A stretch of DNA of 64,000 bases. It comes from Paludibacterium yongneupense DSM 18731 (GTDB lineage: Bacteria > Pseudomonadota > Gammaproteobacteria > Burkholderiales > Chromobacteriaceae). Each line of letters begins with the position of its first letter. Positions within the stretch are counted from its first letter, which is position 1. The notes under the pieces were generated by a model. That model did no database searches. It saw nothing but the letters and a program-made list of their open reading frames with translations, and was not told the origin of the DNA. A program made the position numbers and the translations under genes. This document shows, one piece after another, positions 17,187 through 31,804 of the stretch. The DNA lies in contig NZ_AUGZ01000004.1 of NCBI RefSeq assembly GCF_000422925.1, forward strand, positions 248,001 through 312,000, written 5' to 3'.

Positions 17187-18730
17187 GCCGTTTCTCCCTT
17201 CATCGTGCCGAGCCAGGCGCTCACGGCGGCGAAGTCGTTGACCCGTTGCGGATAGTCGAGCCGTGGCCTGTCGAGGACGATCAGGGGAATCCCGAGCGCG
17301 GCCGCGGCGGCGGCCTTGGCACGATAGCCTCCGGCGTCGCCCGATTGCTTGGTCACCACGCAGTCTATGCCCCAGTCGCGCCACAGGGTCTCGTTGCTGT
17401 TCTGCGAGAACGGTCCCTGCATTGCGCACAGATGTGCGCGCGGCAATCCGAGGTCGACGGCGCGCTGCAAATGCTGCGGATCGGGCGCCAGCCGCAAAAA
17501 CCATTCGTGCGCGGCGGCACCGTCCGCGTGCAGAAACGACTCGAGATCACGCGATCCGGTCGCGAGAAAAATCCGCCGTCCATGCGCCATCGCCAGCGCC
17601 GCCGCCTGCTGCACTGTGGCGCAGTGCAGGGCCGGATGCGCGTCCGCGGCGTCGGGGCGCTCGTAGCGCATATAAGGCAGGGCCAGTTCGTGCGCCAGCT
17701 GGATCAATTGGCGCGACATGTCGGCGGCATAGGGATGGGTGGCATCGACGATGGCACGCGCGCCGCTCTCGCGCAGCAGTTCGCGCCGGCGTTCCACGCC
17801 CAGACGGCCGGCAATCACCGTCGCGCCCGGGCACGCGCGACGTGCGGCTTCGGCGCCATAGTCGCTGGCGCTGGACAGCACCACCGGCCCGTCGGCCGCG
17901 ATCGCGCGCGCGAGCGCGTTTCCGTCGCCGGTGCCGGAAAACACCCAGGTCGCCTGCGCAGGCAGGGTGTCGGAGCGGACGCTGTCGGGGGTCTCATCCC
18001 AGTTGCCGTAGCCGCGCGGGGTATAGATCCAACCGCGTTTGCGGCGGGTGAAACGGTTGCCTATCACCAGCGTGGTCAGCATGTCGAAGCGCCGCGCGCG
18101 CAGCGCGTCGAGCGTGACGATTTCCACCGTCTGCCCCTCGCGATAGGCGTTGTGCACGATGCCGCACAGGGTGCCCGGCCGCTTGTGCTCGAGCATGATG
18201 TCGATAATGCGGTAGACGCCCTCCTGGCGCTGCCGACTCTGCACATTGTAAAACACCGCCGCCAGATCGGCCGCGGCGATGTGGCGGGCCCGGGTTTCTA
18301 TCCATTCCCACGGACACAGCAGGTCGGAAAGCGATAGCGTGGCGAAGTCGTGCGACAGCGGCGCCCCCAGCAGCGAGGCGCAGGCGTTGGCCGAGGTGAT
18401 GCCGGGAATCAGCTCCACCTCGAACACGTCGTCCTCGCGCATGTCTTCGAAGGCGAGCGTGGCCATCGCGTAGATGCCGATATCGCCGCTGGAAACCAGG
18501 GCGACGCTGCGTCCCTGCCGTGCCTGCTCCAGCGCCAGCTGTGCGCGCTCGCGCTCCTGCGTCAGCGGCAGCGTGCGGACGTCCTTGCCCGCGATCCAGG
18601 GTCGTATCCAGGTCAGGTACAGCTCGTAGGCGACGATGACGTCGCTTGCTTCCAGCGCGGCATGCACGCGCGGAGGGATCAGTTCCATGCTGCCGGGCCC
18701 GACCGAGACCAGGTAAAGTTTGCCGCTCAT
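17183..18730 (-). CDS. Fused precorrin-3B C17-methyltransferase (CobJ/CbiH) and precorrin-6A reductase (CobK/CbiJ)
   Basis: 515 residues in one frame. Residues 1 to about 255 are a SAM-dependent ring-contracting methyltransferase: YLVSVGPGSMELIPPRV, VSSGDIGIYAMA, LIPGITSANACASLLGAPLS and LCGIVHNAYREGQ. From about 275 on is the reductase: TWVFSGTGDGNALARAI, VIAGRLGVERRRELL, VDATHPYAADMSRQL, then FLATGSRDL and VTKQSGDAGGYRAK. Both halves look complete with all usual motifs, so this is a genuine fusion rather than a read error. The start at ATG 18730 overlaps the cbiG stop (TGATG). The two activities act at separate steps of corrin ring construction. Confidence 0.93.
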
Positions 18731-19530
18731 CAAATATCGCTTTCTGTTTGCGGGCGCGCGTCGGCGACGCCCGGCGGTGAACCGTTTGCTTCGGTGTCGG
18801 CAACGACGGCGACGGCGACGCCGTCGAGCGTGGTCTTGCCGACGATCAGTCGCCCGCGCGGGCTGGCGATCAGCGCGCACGGCTCGCACACGCCATCGAC
18901 GCCGACGTTTTGCCGCACCCAGTCCGAGGGCTGTCCGACCCAGGCGCGGGCGGCGACATCGGCGCGGGCGAACACGCGCAGCGGCAGCTCATGCCGACGG
19001 CAGAACTCGAGCAGGCCGGCCTCGTCGGCCTTGACGTCCAGGGTGGCGACTTCGCGCACCGCGCTCAGCGGCCGACCGGCGAGCGCGTACGCGACGGCGG
19101 CTTCAATGGCCCCGACCGACTTGCCTCGCCGGCAGCCTATGCCCAAGGTCAACGGTCGCAAGGCCTCGCTGGCGGTGGTGATTGCCGGGACGGCGCCGGT
19201 CAGGCGGGAGAGCGCATAAGCGAGCGCGTTGGCGCCGCCTTCATGCCCGGATAAGAGCGGCACGGCGAAGCGGGCCGCCTCGTCCATGACAACGACGGCC
19301 GGGTCGCTGTGCTTGTCGCGCGCAAGTCCGTCCAGATAGCGCACGGCGATGCCGCTGGCCATCAGCAGCACCCAGCGGCGGTACCGCGGAAACAGGCGGC
19401 GGAATTGCTCGCGCGGCGGCAGCCCGGCATCCCGCCACGGATAGACACAGTCGGCATCGAGCGCGGCGGCCAGGCGTTCGCCCAATGCCTGCGCCTCGGG
19501 CCGGACCATCCAGATCGCACCGTCCTTCAT
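18730..19530 (-). CDS. cbiG: Cobalt-precorrin-5A hydrolase (CbiG)
   Basis: 266 residues, shorter than typical fused CbiG proteins of 330-350 residues. The central domain has ASGIAVRYLDGLARDKHSDP and VVVMDEAARFAVPLLSGHEG, GANALA, all typical of CbiG. The C-terminal CobE-like part has LGIGCRRGKSVGAIEAAV, ATLDVKADEAGL and SDWVRQNVGVDGVCEPCAL. CbiG opens the delta-lactone of cobalt-precorrin-5A, releasing acetaldehyde; it is a marker of the cobalt-early (anaerobic) route. It overlaps cobM upstream (ATGA) and cobJ-cobK downstream. Confidence 0.93.
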   Translation of the reverse strand: MKDGAIWMVRPEAQALGERLAAALDADCVYPWRDAGLPPREQFRRLFPRYRRWVLLMASGIAVRYLDGLARDKHSDPAVVVMDEAARFAVPLLSGHEGGANALAYALSRLTGAVPAITTASEALRPLTLGIGCRRGKSVGAIEAAVAYALAGRPLSAVREVATLDVKADEAGLLEFCRRHELPLRVFARADVAARAWVGQPSDWVRQNVGVDGVCEPCALIASPRGRLIVGKTTLDGVAVAVVADTEANGSPPGVADARPQTESDI

Positions 19531-20327
19531 GTTTTTGCCTTGCCGCGGCTCGCGCGCGGCGTTTTCCGGTCGTTGCCATCGCGGAAAATATGGGTGAAGC
19601 CCGCGGCGTACAGGCTGGATTCAACCCCCTCTGCCTGCGATAGCGCCGCGCCGACCAGCAGCAAGGTCGTCAGCAGCCAGTCGCGGGTTTTGACTTCGCT
19701 CAGCAGAGTGCCCAGGGTGCTGCGGTGCACACTCTGATCCGGCCAGCTCGCTCGCCGTACGAGCGCCACCGGCGTGTCGGCGGGGTAGTGCAAGAGCAGG
19801 TCGGCGACCGTCTGTTTCAGGTGTTGACCGGATAAAAAGAGGCACATGGTCGCGCGATGCTCGGCGAAGCGCGCGACCGACTCGAGCTCGGGCACGGCCG
19901 AGGCCCGCCCCGATACGCGGGTCAGCACGATAGATTGCGAGACTTCCGGCCGCGTCAGTTCGCTGCCCAGTGCGGCGGCGGCGGCGGTGAACGACGATAC
20001 GCCGGGCACGACTTCATACGCGATGCCCAACTTCTCCAGACGCCGCATCTGCTCGGCGGTGGCACCGTAAATGGAAGGATCGCCCGAGTGCAGGCGGGCC
20101 ACGTCGCGATCTTGATCGCGCGCGCGGCGGTAGCAGGCCTCCTGCTCGTCGAGCGACATCTCGGCGGTGTCCAGCAGTTCGGCGTCGGCGCGGCAATGCT
20201 GCAGCATGTCGCGCGGCACCAGCGAACCCGCGTATAACACGATGGAGACCTGGCCCAGCAGGCGGCTGCCGCGCAGTGTGATCAGATCGGCGGCACCGGG
20301 ACCGGCGCCGATAAAATAGACTTTCAT
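19527..20327 (-). CDS. cobM: Precorrin-4 C11-methyltransferase (CobM/CbiF)
   Basis: 266 residues. The SAM-binding fold shows VYFIGAGPGAADLITLRGSR, VLYAGSLVPRDML, RLHSGDPSIYGATAEQMRRL and VPGVSSFTAAAAALGSELTRP, which are diagnostic for the C11 enzyme, plus CLFLSGQHL. It methylates C-11 of precorrin-4 or its cobalt form. The final about 20 residues (RDGNDRKTPRASRGKAKT) are a basic tail beyond the conserved fold. The start at 20327 overlaps the cobI stop and its own stop overlaps the cbiG start, both ATGA. Confidence 0.96.
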   Translation of the reverse strand: MKVYFIGAGPGAADLITLRGSRLLGQVSIVLYAGSLVPRDMLQHCRADAELLDTAEMSLDEQEACYRRARDQDRDVARLHSGDPSIYGATAEQMRRLEKLGIAYEVVPGVSSFTAAAAALGSELTRPEVSQSIVLTRVSGRASAVPELESVARFAEHRATMCLFLSGQHLKQTVADLLLHYPADTPVALVRRASWPDQSVHRSTLGTLLSEVKTRDWLLTTLLLVGAALSQAEGVESSLYAAGFTHIFRDGNDRKTPRASRGKAKT

Positions 20328-21058
20328 AAGGGGCGCTCCACACGTGCCTGGCGGCGAATCAGCAGGGTGGCCAGGTAACCGCTGGCCGAGTCGGCGTCGA
20401 GTTGCGCCACATCGTCGCATAGTACTTCGCCCGGCAAACCGATGCGGCGCGCAAACGCGCAGTGCCGTGCGATATCCATTTCTGCCAGCAGTGCGAGCAC
20501 GGCCGGCAAGCGCGGGCCTATTTTCATCAGTACCACGATATCGTGGCTTTCGATGTCGGCGCGCAGCGCGGCGGTGTCGTCCGGGCAGGGCAGGATCAGG
20601 ATGCGCTCCTTGCCTTCGCCCAGCGGCCATGACAGCGCTGCGGCGGTCGCGGCGAAGCTGGTGACGCCGGGCAGTGTGCATGCCTCGATATCGGGTCGGC
20701 GCGCGCGCAGGGCCGACAGCAGATAACCGTAGGTCGAGTAGGTCATCGAATCGCCTAGCGTCAGGTAGACGACGTGGCGGCCGGCATCGACTTCGGCGGC
20801 GACGGCATCCGCCATCCTGCCGTAATTCGCGGCCAGCGCGTCGCGGTCCGTCTCCATGTCGAATTCGATCTCGCGCAAGGCCTGCGGCCGGAGGGGGATC
20901 CCCGCCAGGCACAAGCGCGCGACCGAAACCGCGCTCGAGCGCGCGCGCGGCAGAAAGATCACGTCGGCGCGGTTCAGTGCCTCGACCGCGGCGACCGGGA
21001 TCAGGCCGGCCGGTCCGGGACCGACGCCGATGCCGGTAAAACGTCCGGGCGCGCTCAT
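20324..21058 (-). CDS. cobI: Precorrin-2 / cobalt-factor II C20-methyltransferase (CobI/CbiL)
   Basis: 244 residues. The motif order fits the C20 enzyme: GIGVGPGPAGLIPVAAVEAL, VIFLPRARSSAVSVAR, VYLTLGDSMTYSTYGYLLSAL, LPGVTSFAATAAALSWPLGEG and VVLMKIGPRLP. It adds the methyl group at C-20 of precorrin-2 (or its cobalt form), the first committed step to corrins. The start at ATG 21058 overlaps the cbiD stop (ATGA). Confidence 0.95.
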   Translation of the reverse strand: MSAPGRFTGIGVGPGPAGLIPVAAVEALNRADVIFLPRARSSAVSVARLCLAGIPLRPQALREIEFDMETDRDALAANYGRMADAVAAEVDAGRHVVYLTLGDSMTYSTYGYLLSALRARRPDIEACTLPGVTSFAATAAALSWPLGEGKERILILPCPDDTAALRADIESHDIVVLMKIGPRLPAVLALLAEMDIARHCAFARRIGLPGEVLCDDVAQLDADSASGYLATLLIRRQARVERPL

Positions 21059-22200
21059 GCCGCGCCGGCCGCCGCACCGAGCGGCGTGCCATCCATGCTG
21101 AACAGCCGTACCGCCACGCGGTCGACGCGGGTGAGCCGCCGCTGCATCAGCGCGGCGACCCGGTCTTCGATTTCGCACCAGAAGGCGCGTGCGCGCGGGT
21201 CGGCGCGCACGATGTCCACAATATTTTCCACGGTATTGGCTTTCTCTATTTCTGCCCTCAGTGCGACGGGCAGGCCGAAATCGGCGGCCACGGCGGCAAC
21301 GCTGCCCATGGCCATGGCGCTTTTGCTGGAGTGGGTATCCCATACCGCATCCAGCACTTTGGCGATTTTTCCGGGGTGGCCGAGTACCCACAACGTCGCG
21401 AGCCGGGCCCGCTTTTCCTGCAATATCGCATCGAGATGGTCGAGCGAGGCGCCGACGAAATTGGCGATCTGCACTACTTGCGAGGCCGGCAGCGCAAGGG
21501 TTTCCGCGGCGTAACCGCGGCCGATCTTGCCCGGGGTGAAGGCGATGGCGTCGGGATTCTCTCCCAGCGCGACGCGGATATAGACCTCGATCGACGCGAT
21601 CCAGGCCGCCAGCGACATCGGCTCGACGATGCCGCTGGTGCCGAGGATGGAGATGCCGCCGATGATGCCTAGCATGGGGTTGAACGTCCGCCTGGCAATG
21701 CGCGCGCCGTCGACGCAGCCTATCGCCAGGTCGAAACCGGGATCGGGAGCGCCGGCCAGGACTTCCGCCACCGCTTGCCGCATCATCGCGCGCGGGACCG
21801 GATTGATGGCGGCCTCGCCCGGCGCGATGCGCAAGCCGGGCCGGGTGACCACGCCGACGCCGGCGGCGGCGATAAAGCGCGCTTCGCCGCTGTGATTGGG
21901 GGCGATCTCGGCGAACAGGGTGGCTGCGTGGGTGCTGTCGGGATCGTCGCCGCCATCCTTGATGACTTCGGCGCGTACCATGCCGTCGGCCAGGCGCTCG
22001 ACGCGTGCGACCGGAATCCGCAGATAAAGGCCGGGGTCGGGCAGGCTGACGTCGACCTCGCTGACCGTCTCGCCGCGCAGCAGCAACAGCAGGGCGGCCT
22101 TGACCGCCGCGGTCGCGCAGCTGCCCGTCGTGCGTCCGCGGCGCAGGCCGTTGGGCGCCGGGAGATCAAGGTCGAAGCGCTGGCGGCCGTCCGGGTTCAT
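21055..22200 (-). CDS. cbiD: Cobalt-precorrin-5B C1-methyltransferase (CbiD)
   Basis: 381 residues. The family signature [20 protein letters not shown] is near the N-terminus, followed by [23 protein letters not shown] with [29 protein letters not shown] and the glycine-rich GKIGRGYA block. CbiD methylates C-1 in the cobalt-early route and has no counterpart in the oxygen-dependent route, so it marks the anaerobic pathway. It is translationally coupled to cbiX-cbiC upstream and cobI downstream by ATGA overlaps. Confidence 0.97.
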   Translation of the reverse strand: MNPDGRQRFDLDLPAPNGLRRGRTTGSCATAAVKAALLLLLRGETVSEVDVSLPDPGLYLRIPVARVERLADGMVRAEVIKDGGDDPDSTHAATLFAEIAPNHSGEARFIAAAGVGVVTRPGLRIAPGEAAINPVPRAMMRQAVAEVLAGAPDPGFDLAIGCVDGARIARRTFNPMLGIIGGISILGTSGIVEPMSLAAWIASIEVYIRVALGENPDAIAFTPGKIGRGYAAETLALPASQVVQIANFVGASLDHLDAILQEKRARLATLWVLGHPGKIAKVLDAVWDTHSSKSAMAMGSVAAVAADFGLPVALRAEIEKANTVENIVDIVRADPRARAFWCEIEDRVAALMQRRLTRVDRVAVRLFSMDGTPLGAAAGAA

Positions 22201-23756
22201 GGTGTGCTCGTCTGGCGGTGTACGTGAGCGATGGCGGCTATCATCAGGGCGTTGATTGCCGAAGCCGCCCACGGCGAACCGCCGCGCGTGCCGCGATTGG
22301 TGATGCGCGGCACCTGCAACAGCCGGGCGAGCGCCTCCTTGCTTTCGCGGGTGCCGACGAACCCGACAGGCAGCCCGACGACCAATTGCGGGCGCCAGCC
22401 GTGTTCGCGCACCAGACTCACCAACTCCATGATCGCGGTTGGGGCGTCGCCGATGGCGACCACCACATCGTTGCCGAATTTTTGCCACGCCCGGCGGATG
22501 CCGGCGGCCGAGCGCGTGATGCCGTGCGCCTCGGCCATGACATGGGTCTCGGCGTCGTGCACGCCGCACCAGACGTCCACGCCAAGCTGCTCGAGCACGG
22601 CGCGCTTGAGCCCGGTCTGTACCATGGTGACGTCGGTCACCACGCGCCGGCAGCGCAGCAAGGCGCGCATGCCGGTCTCGACGGCGCCCGGCGAAAAAAA
22701 CATATCGTCGATGATGTCGAAGTCGCCGCTGGTGTGCACGAGACGCTTCAGTACGATCTGTTGATCGGAGGGTACCGTCGACCAGTCGCGGCCGGCATCG
22801 ATGATGCGCATGCTTTCGGCTTCGATCGGGTGCGGAACATAGGGAGGCCAGTCCTGGACCGGCGGCGCGACCGGTCCGCGGCCGGCGAGGCCCCGCACCC
22901 GGCCGTGGTGTGCGACTTGCGGTGCGCCGACCTGTTCTTCGAAACCGATGATCTGCACGCGGTATTTGCATAGCGCGCAATTCATGCTCGCGCGTCCGGA
23001 CACGCCCTCCGCCGCACGTTCGAGAAAAACCCTGGCCAGCAGCGGGTGCGCGCCCAGGTGGCCGGCATGCAGGACTTCGATATCGGGGTGGCGCGCGGCG
23101 AGCGCATCGGCGGCGGCATGGATGCGTTTGACCAGAACGCCGTCGAACAGGAAGTAGGGCAGCACCACGATGCGCTGGAAGCCGAGGCGGGCCACGGCTT
23201 CCAGCGCATCGGAAACGGCCGGGCGCGCGGTGCCGGAATAGCCGACGAATGAGGCCCCGAAGCCCATGCCTTCTTCCAGCAGCCGCGCGAGTTTGTTGAT
23301 ATCCGAATTGGCGTCCGGGTCGGACGTGCCGCGTCCGACGACGAGCAGGCAGCTATCGCCGCGCGCGCGCGTGGTCGGGGCAGCGGCTTCGGCTTCGATC
23401 AGGCGCTGGCGGCATAGCTCGAGCAGGCTCGGGTGCAGGTCGAGCGCCGCGCCGAAGTGAAAGTCTATCGCGGGGTGGGCCGCCTTCAGCGCTGCGAGCT
23501 CGCTCGGCATGTCGTTCTTGGCGTGGGTTGCCGCAAGCAGCACGCCCGGTACGATCACGATGCGTTGCGCGCCGTCGGCGATGGCGTCGGCGACGGCGCG
23601 ATCCAGTGTCGGCGTGGCGAACTCCAGGAAGGCATGGTACACGGGGCGGCCGCCCGCCCGTTCGCGCAGCAACTCGACCAGGCGCATGAATTCGGCGATG
23701 CCATCCGGATCGCGACTGCCGTGGCCGGCCAGTACGATGCTGTAGCCGTCGCTCAT
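22197..23756 (-). CDS. Fused sirohydrochlorin cobaltochelatase (CbiX, long form) and precorrin-8X methylmutase (CbiC/CobH)
   Basis: 519 residues. Residues 1 to about 255 are a long CbiX with two similar halves. The first has [15 protein letters not shown] and ATHAKNDMP, with His12 and His78 in the metal-binding positions; the second starts [14 protein letters not shown] and has [15 protein letters not shown] linker at about 258-290 holds [19 protein letters not shown], the Cys/His-rich tail of long CbiX forms. From about 308 on is CbiC/Cob[37 protein letters not shown] (catalytic His341) and [18 protein letters not shown]. One polypeptide thus carries both cobalt insertion into sirohydrochlorin and the methyl migration to hydrogenobyrinate/cobyrinate. 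Confidence 0.95.
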   Translation of the reverse strand: MSDGYSIVLAGHGSRDPDGIAEFMRLVELLRERAGGRPVYHAFLEFATPTLDRAVADAIADGAQRIVIVPGVLLAATHAKNDMPSELAALKAAHPAIDFHFGAALDLHPSLLELCRQRLIEAEAAAPTTRARGDSCLLVVGRGTSDPDANSDINKLARLLEEGMGFGASFVGYSGTARPAVSDALEAVARLGFQRIVVLPYFLFDGVLVKRIHAAADALAARHPDIEVLHAGHLGAHPLLARVFLERAAEGVSGRASMNCALCKYRVQIIGFEEQVGAPQVAHHGRVRGLAGRGPVAPPVQDWPPYVPHPIEAESMRIIDAGRDWSTVPSDQQIVLKRLVHTSGDFDIIDDMFFSPGAVETGMRALLRCRRVVTDVTMVQTGLKRAVLEQLGVDVWCGVHDAETHVMAEAHGITRSAAGIRRAWQKFGNDVVVAIGDAPTAIMELVSLVREHGWRPQLVVGLPVGFVGTRESKEALARLLQVPRITNRGTRGGSPWAASAINALMIAAIAHVHRQTSTP

Positions 23757-24457
23757 ACCGTCCCCGCCGCTTCGATCTGGCTCGCCATCGGCTGCAGCGT
23801 GCGGATCAGCATGATGCTCATGTCGGAAAAGACTTTGTCCGCGCATTCGGCCAGCGTGCCATGCCATTCCGCCTCGCGCCGGGTCAGGTTTTCCCAGACT
23901 TCGGTCGGATGCTGGGGCGGAATGCCGTTCTCCAGCAGATAGGCGGCGATATGGCAGGGCATGAAGGAACGCGCCGCATCCCACGGGCAGGGAATCACGA
24001 TGGCGTTGCGTCCGTCTTGCAGTACGTGCACCAGATGCCGTTTGAACGGGCTCAGATCGCCGCGGCGATGGAAGGTGATAAAGGTCGTCTCGTCGAAGCA
24101 GACTTTGGCGCGCGAGGCCAGAACCTGGGCCGACGAGATGCCGGGCATGGTTTCCACCGGGTGGCCGCAGGCGCGTTCGACCCGCTCCAGATACTGGAAG
24201 CCGCTGAAATGGATATCGCCCATGAAGACCACCACGCAACGAAGACCATTGTGGTGCAGGCGCGCCACTTCATCGAGTTGTGCGACCTGATCGCGGTAGC
24301 CCATCCTGATCACGGTGGCGGCGGCGGGAATCAGGGGGGAGACAACGTCCAGCACCGCATCGAAGCCGGCAATGACGTCGGCTTCCTGCAGCCGTTGCGC
24401 CGACCGTTGCGGCAGGTAAGCGGCATCGCCGGGTCCGGCGCCGATACAGATGATCAT
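23753..24457 (-). CDS. cbiE: Cobalt-precorrin-7 C5-methyltransferase (CbiE type)
   Basis: 234 residues. It is a SAM-dependent tetrapyrrole methylase with [20 protein letters not shown] at the start, [34 protein letters not shown]-like block ([15 protein letters not shown]) and [14 protein letters not shown]. This matches the CbiE half of CbiE/CbiT (CobL). The decarboxylating C15-methyltransferase half (CbiT) is not attached, and I find no separate cbiT in the window. It is separated from the upstream chelatase gene by 38 bases and overlaps cbiX-cbiC downstream. Confidence 0.85.
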   Translation of the reverse strand: MIICIGAGPGDAAYLPQRSAQRLQEADVIAGFDAVLDVVSPLIPAAATVIRMGYRDQVAQLDEVARLHHNGLRCVVVFMGDIHFSGFQYLERVERACGHPVETMPGISSAQVLASRAKVCFDETTFITFHRRGDLSPFKRHLVHVLQDGRNAIVIPCPWDAARSFMPCHIAAYLLENGIPPQHPTEVWENLTRREAEWHGTLAECADKVFSDMSIMLIRTLQPMASQIEAAGTV

Positions 24458-24495
24458 GAAAAGTCCTTGGTCTGGTTGGCGTGGGCAGCGAGCAC

Positions 24496-26423
24496 TCAGC
24501 GTTTCAGCCGCTCGCGCAAGGTCAGCGTCAGTTGTTCGCTGCTGAAACGGTCCAGCGGCAGATAATCGGCTTCGAGCGCGTGCGCGAGCTCGCGTGCGCG
24601 TCCGAGGCGGACAAAATCCTGTTCGGTGTCGAGAACCAGTGCCGGGGTGCCGCCAGCGGCCAACTGCGCGGCCTGTTCCAGCGACTCGCGCCATGGGTTC
24701 CCGTCTTCCGTCAGTGCGATATTGGCGCGGCCGTCGCTGAGGACGACCAAGAGCGGGGTCAGTTCCTTCTCGCGCCGCGCAAGGGTTTCGGCTGCGAGTT
24801 GCAGCGCATGGGCGAGCGGCGTGCGTCCGCCGGTGGGCAGCTCGCTCAGTGCGCGTTCGGCCTGCTCCGCGTGCCGCGTCGGTGCGAGCACCAGCTCGGC
24901 CGAGTCGCCGCGAAAACAGATCACTGCAACCTGGTCGCGGCGGATATAGGCATCCTGCAGCAGGCCGAGCACACTTGCCTTGACCGCTTCCATCCTGCGT
25001 TTCGCTCCCATCGAGCCGGAGGCGTCGACCAGCAGCAGGAGCAGCGTGCCCTGGCGACCGGAGAGCACGGTGTCGTGCAGATCGGCGCGGGTGACGGCGA
25101 ACGCGGAGGGGTCGCGCCGCACGGCATGGCGCAGGGTCGCACCCAGTGCGAGCTTCCCGGGGCTGGGCGAAGCAAGCGCCCCCACCGCGTAGCCGCGGCG
25201 GGCCTTGTCGGTCTGCCCCCGGCGGCCGGACGCCTCGTGCGCGCTCAGGGCGGCGACGTCGAGGCGTGCTCCGTCGGCGGCATCGGCTGCGGCAAAAACC
25301 TGTTCGCGCGGCTGCCCGCTTTCGCTGGCGTCAGCGGGCTCGCCGTCGTCTCCCGCCTGCGTCCCGCCGTCGGTCGGGGCGGCATCCTGCCTCTCCGGCC
25401 GGCCTGCAGGAGGGGGCGCCGCGGCTTCGCGCGTCATGTGTTCCAGGCGTTCGCGGTCCAGGCCGCCCTGCTCGAACGGCTTGCGCCGCCGGCGATGCGG
25501 GAGCACCAGCAAGGCGGCATCGCGCACGTCGCCGGCCTCGACCGCGTCGCGCTCGGCCAGCGCGGCGATGGCGCGCGCGACCTTGTTCATGACGATGTCG
25601 GCGCGCAGGCTGGCGACATCGAATTCGCAGCACAACTGGCTGATGAAATGGAAGAGCGCGTCGGACAGGCGGACCGCGCTCAGCCGCGAGCGCGCGGCGA
25701 CGATGCGCTCGCGCAGGGCGGCGGTGTGTTCGCTCCAGTGCGCGGAGAAGGCGGAGGGATCGGATTCGAAGGCGAGACGGCGGCGGACGACCTCGCTGCG
25801 CTCATGCGGATCGCGCGGGGCGCTGACCTCGACCATCATACCGAAGCGGTCAAGCAGTTGCGGCCGCAGCTCTCCTTCTTCCGGGTTCATGGTGCCGAGC
25901 AAGGTGAGGCGAGCCGGGTGGCTGATCGCCAGTCCGTCGCGTTCGACCCGATTCTGCCCCATGGCTGCGACGTCGAGCAGCGCATCGACCAGATGGTCGG
26001 GCAGCAGATTGACTTCGTCGATATACAGCAAGCCGCGATGGGCGCTGGCCAGCAAGCCCGGCTGAAATGCCGTTCGCCCATCCTTCAGCGCGCGTCCGAT
26101 ATCGAGGCTGCCGAGCACGCGGTCTTCGCCGGCGCCAAGCGGCAGGTTGACAAAGGGCACCGGCGCGCTGACAGCGTGCGCATCGCCGCCGCGGCAGATC
26201 GGGCATTCGGCCAGCGGCGCTTCCGGCGCGCAGTTGAAGGCACAGCCGGGAACGCGCCGTATCGGGGGCAGGACATCGCTCAGGCCGCGCGCGGCGGTGC
26301 TCTTGGCGCAGCCCTTGTCGCCGCGGATCAACAGTCCGCCGAGGCTGGGGTCGATCGCGCACAGCAGCAGCGCGCGCTTCAGATCGTCCTGACCGACGAT
26401 GGCGGCAAACGGGTAGTTCTGTC

Positions 26424-26427
<4 letters not shown>
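24496..26427 (-). CDS. Fused ChlI/ChlD-type chelatase ATPase-VWA subunit, partner of CobN
   Basis: 643 residues. Residues 1-330 are an AAA+ ATPase of the magnesium-chelatase I type: [17 protein letters not shown], Walker [10 protein letters not shown] at 36-44, [37 protein letters not shown] with the arginine finger region. Residues about 335-400 are a Pro/Asp/Glu-rich linker, as in D subunits. From about 458 on is a VWA domain with an intact metal-binding DASGSM at 468-473 and [13 protein letters not shown]. Together with CobN this can form a CobN/ChlI/ChlD-type cobaltochelatase. I and D are usually separate genes; here they are one. The start overlaps the cobN stop (ATGA). Confidence 0.92.
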
Positions 26428-30400
<3,973 letters not shown>

Positions 30401-30404
<4 letters not shown>

Positions 30405-30730
30405 GCCTTCGTCTCCCCGTCGACATCGCCCTGGCCCAGGCGATGGAAGATCAGCGCCTCGACCGGGCGGCCCTGCAGCAGGTGCTCGTCGACGATGCGG
30501 CGAGCGGCATCGATGTCCACCTGGCGGTACCACACGCCTTCAGGGTAGACCACCATGACCGGGCCCTGCTTGCACACGGCGAAGCAGCGGCTGCGCGTGC
30601 GTTTTACGCGCAGGCCGGGACAGGCGTCTATCGCCTGTCCCAATGCCAGGAACACCGTCTCGGCTTGCTGGCCGTCGGCTGTGCAACGCGGGCCGGTGCA
30701 CATCAGTACATGTTTGTCGTGAAGTCTCAT
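30401..30730 (-). CDS. Thioredoxin-like [2Fe-2S] ferredoxin of the cobalamin operon
   Basis: 109 residues from ATG 30730; ATG 30760, four bases past the hoxN stop, is a possible alternative adding MPSAAPTRAT. The cysteine pattern is HVLMCTGPRCTADGQQAE near the start and SRCFAVCKQGPVMVVYPEG in the middle, which fits the (2Fe-2S) ferredoxin family with a thioredoxin fold. A conserved YPEGVWYRQVD stretch follows. Such proteins are common in cobalamin clusters and may provide electrons for a reduction step; the exact step is not known. It is flanked by hoxN and cobN with overlaps or very short gaps. Confidence 0.85.
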
Positions 30731-30763
30731 CGTGGCTCGTGTGGGGGCGGCGGACGGCATCGT

Positions 30764-31804
30764 TCAGGCGTGCGGAGTGCCGCCGCGAGTGTCGAATCGC
30801 TTCAGTTTGTAGATGGCGGCGGACAGCAGCCAGCTTAGTGCGAATAGTGCGATGACGGCGTAGCCGAAATGGGCGAGCGACTCGTTGAGCGCGATGACGG
30901 CATCCCATCCGCCGCCGCTCAAGTGCAAGTGGTCGACGATCAGGCCGAGCGCTTCGAGCGAGCCGATGGCCAGTGCGGCCAGCACCGACACCAGGGTGAT
31001 GGTCAGGTTGTACCAGAGTTTGCGCAGCGGATGGACGAAGGCCCAGCCGTAGGCTCCGACCATCAGCATGCTGTCGAGCGTATCGATCAGCGACATGCCG
31101 GCGGCAAACAACAGCGGAAACAGCAGGATGTGCCACAGCGAGACGTCGGCGCTATGCGAGGCCGCCAGCGAAAACAGCCCGATTTCGGTGGCGGTATCGA
31201 AGCCGAGGCCGAAGAGAAAACCGATCGGGAACATATGCCAGCTCTTGCTCACCAGTCTGAAAAGCGGGCGCAGCAGGCGCGCGAGCAGGCCGCGGTTGCC
31301 AAGCAGCAAATCGAGCTGTTCGTCGCTGATCGTTTCGCCGCGCCGGACGCGGCGAAACTGCTGCCACACCGATTTGAGCACCCCCAGATTGATGAAGGCG
31401 ATGGTAAGCAGAAACAGTGCCGACACCCCGGTGCCTATCGCGCCGCCGATATCGCGAAACGAAGCGAAGCGGCTCTGCAAGGCGCTGGTGGCCGATACGA
31501 TGACGCCGACCGCGAGGAGTACGATGGTCGAGTGCCCGGCCGAGAAGAAAAAACCGGTCGCGAACGGACGCCGGCCTTCCTGCATCAGTTTGCGCACGGT
31601 GTTGTCGATGGCGGCGATATGGTCGGCATCGACGGCGTGGCGCAGCCCGAACAGATAGGCGAGCAGGGCGGTGGCCTGCAGGGCGGGCTGACCGGCGAAG
31701 GCGGCGAGCGCAACGCTCCAGATCGTCAGATTGGCGGCGCCGAGCGCGAGCAACAGTAGCGCCGGGGCGCGAAAGACGGAAACGGCTGAAGGCGGCAGCG
31801 ACAT
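30764..31804 (-). CDS. hoxN: NiCoT-family nickel/cobalt transporter
   Basis: 346 residues with about eight hydrophobic helices. The family signature RHAVDADHIAAIDNTVRKLM is near residue 55, followed by FFFSAGHSTIVLLAV, FPIGFLFGLGFDTATEI near 195 and LFAAGMSLIDTLDSMLMVGAYGW (split in two in the usual alignments). It imports Ni2+ or Co2+ across the inner membrane; given its place as first gene behind a cobalamin riboswitch, cobalt is the likely cargo. The ribosome binding site AAGGGA precedes ATG 31804. Confidence 0.95.
   Translation of the reverse strand: MSLPPSAVSVFRAPALLLLALGAANLTIWSVALAAFAGQPALQATALLAYLFGLRHAVDADHIAAIDNTVRKLMQEGRRPFATGFFFSAGHSTIVLLAVGVIVSATSALQSRFASFRDIGGAIGTGVSALFLLTIAFINLGVLKSVWQQFRRVRRGETISDEQLDLLLGNRGLLARLLRPLFRLVSKSWHMFPIGFLFGLGFDTATEIGLFSLAASHSADVSLWHILLFPLLFAAGMSLIDTLDSMLMVGAYGWAFVHPLRKLWYNLTITLVSVLAALAIGSLEALGLIVDHLHLSGGGWDAVIALNESLAHFGYAVIALFALSWLLSAAIYKLKRFDTRGGTPHA

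Noticed and set aside
25146-26065. Plus-strand frames opposite the chelatase gene
   Set aside because: Antisense frames created by codon bias; Arg/Ser/Ala-rich without motifs.
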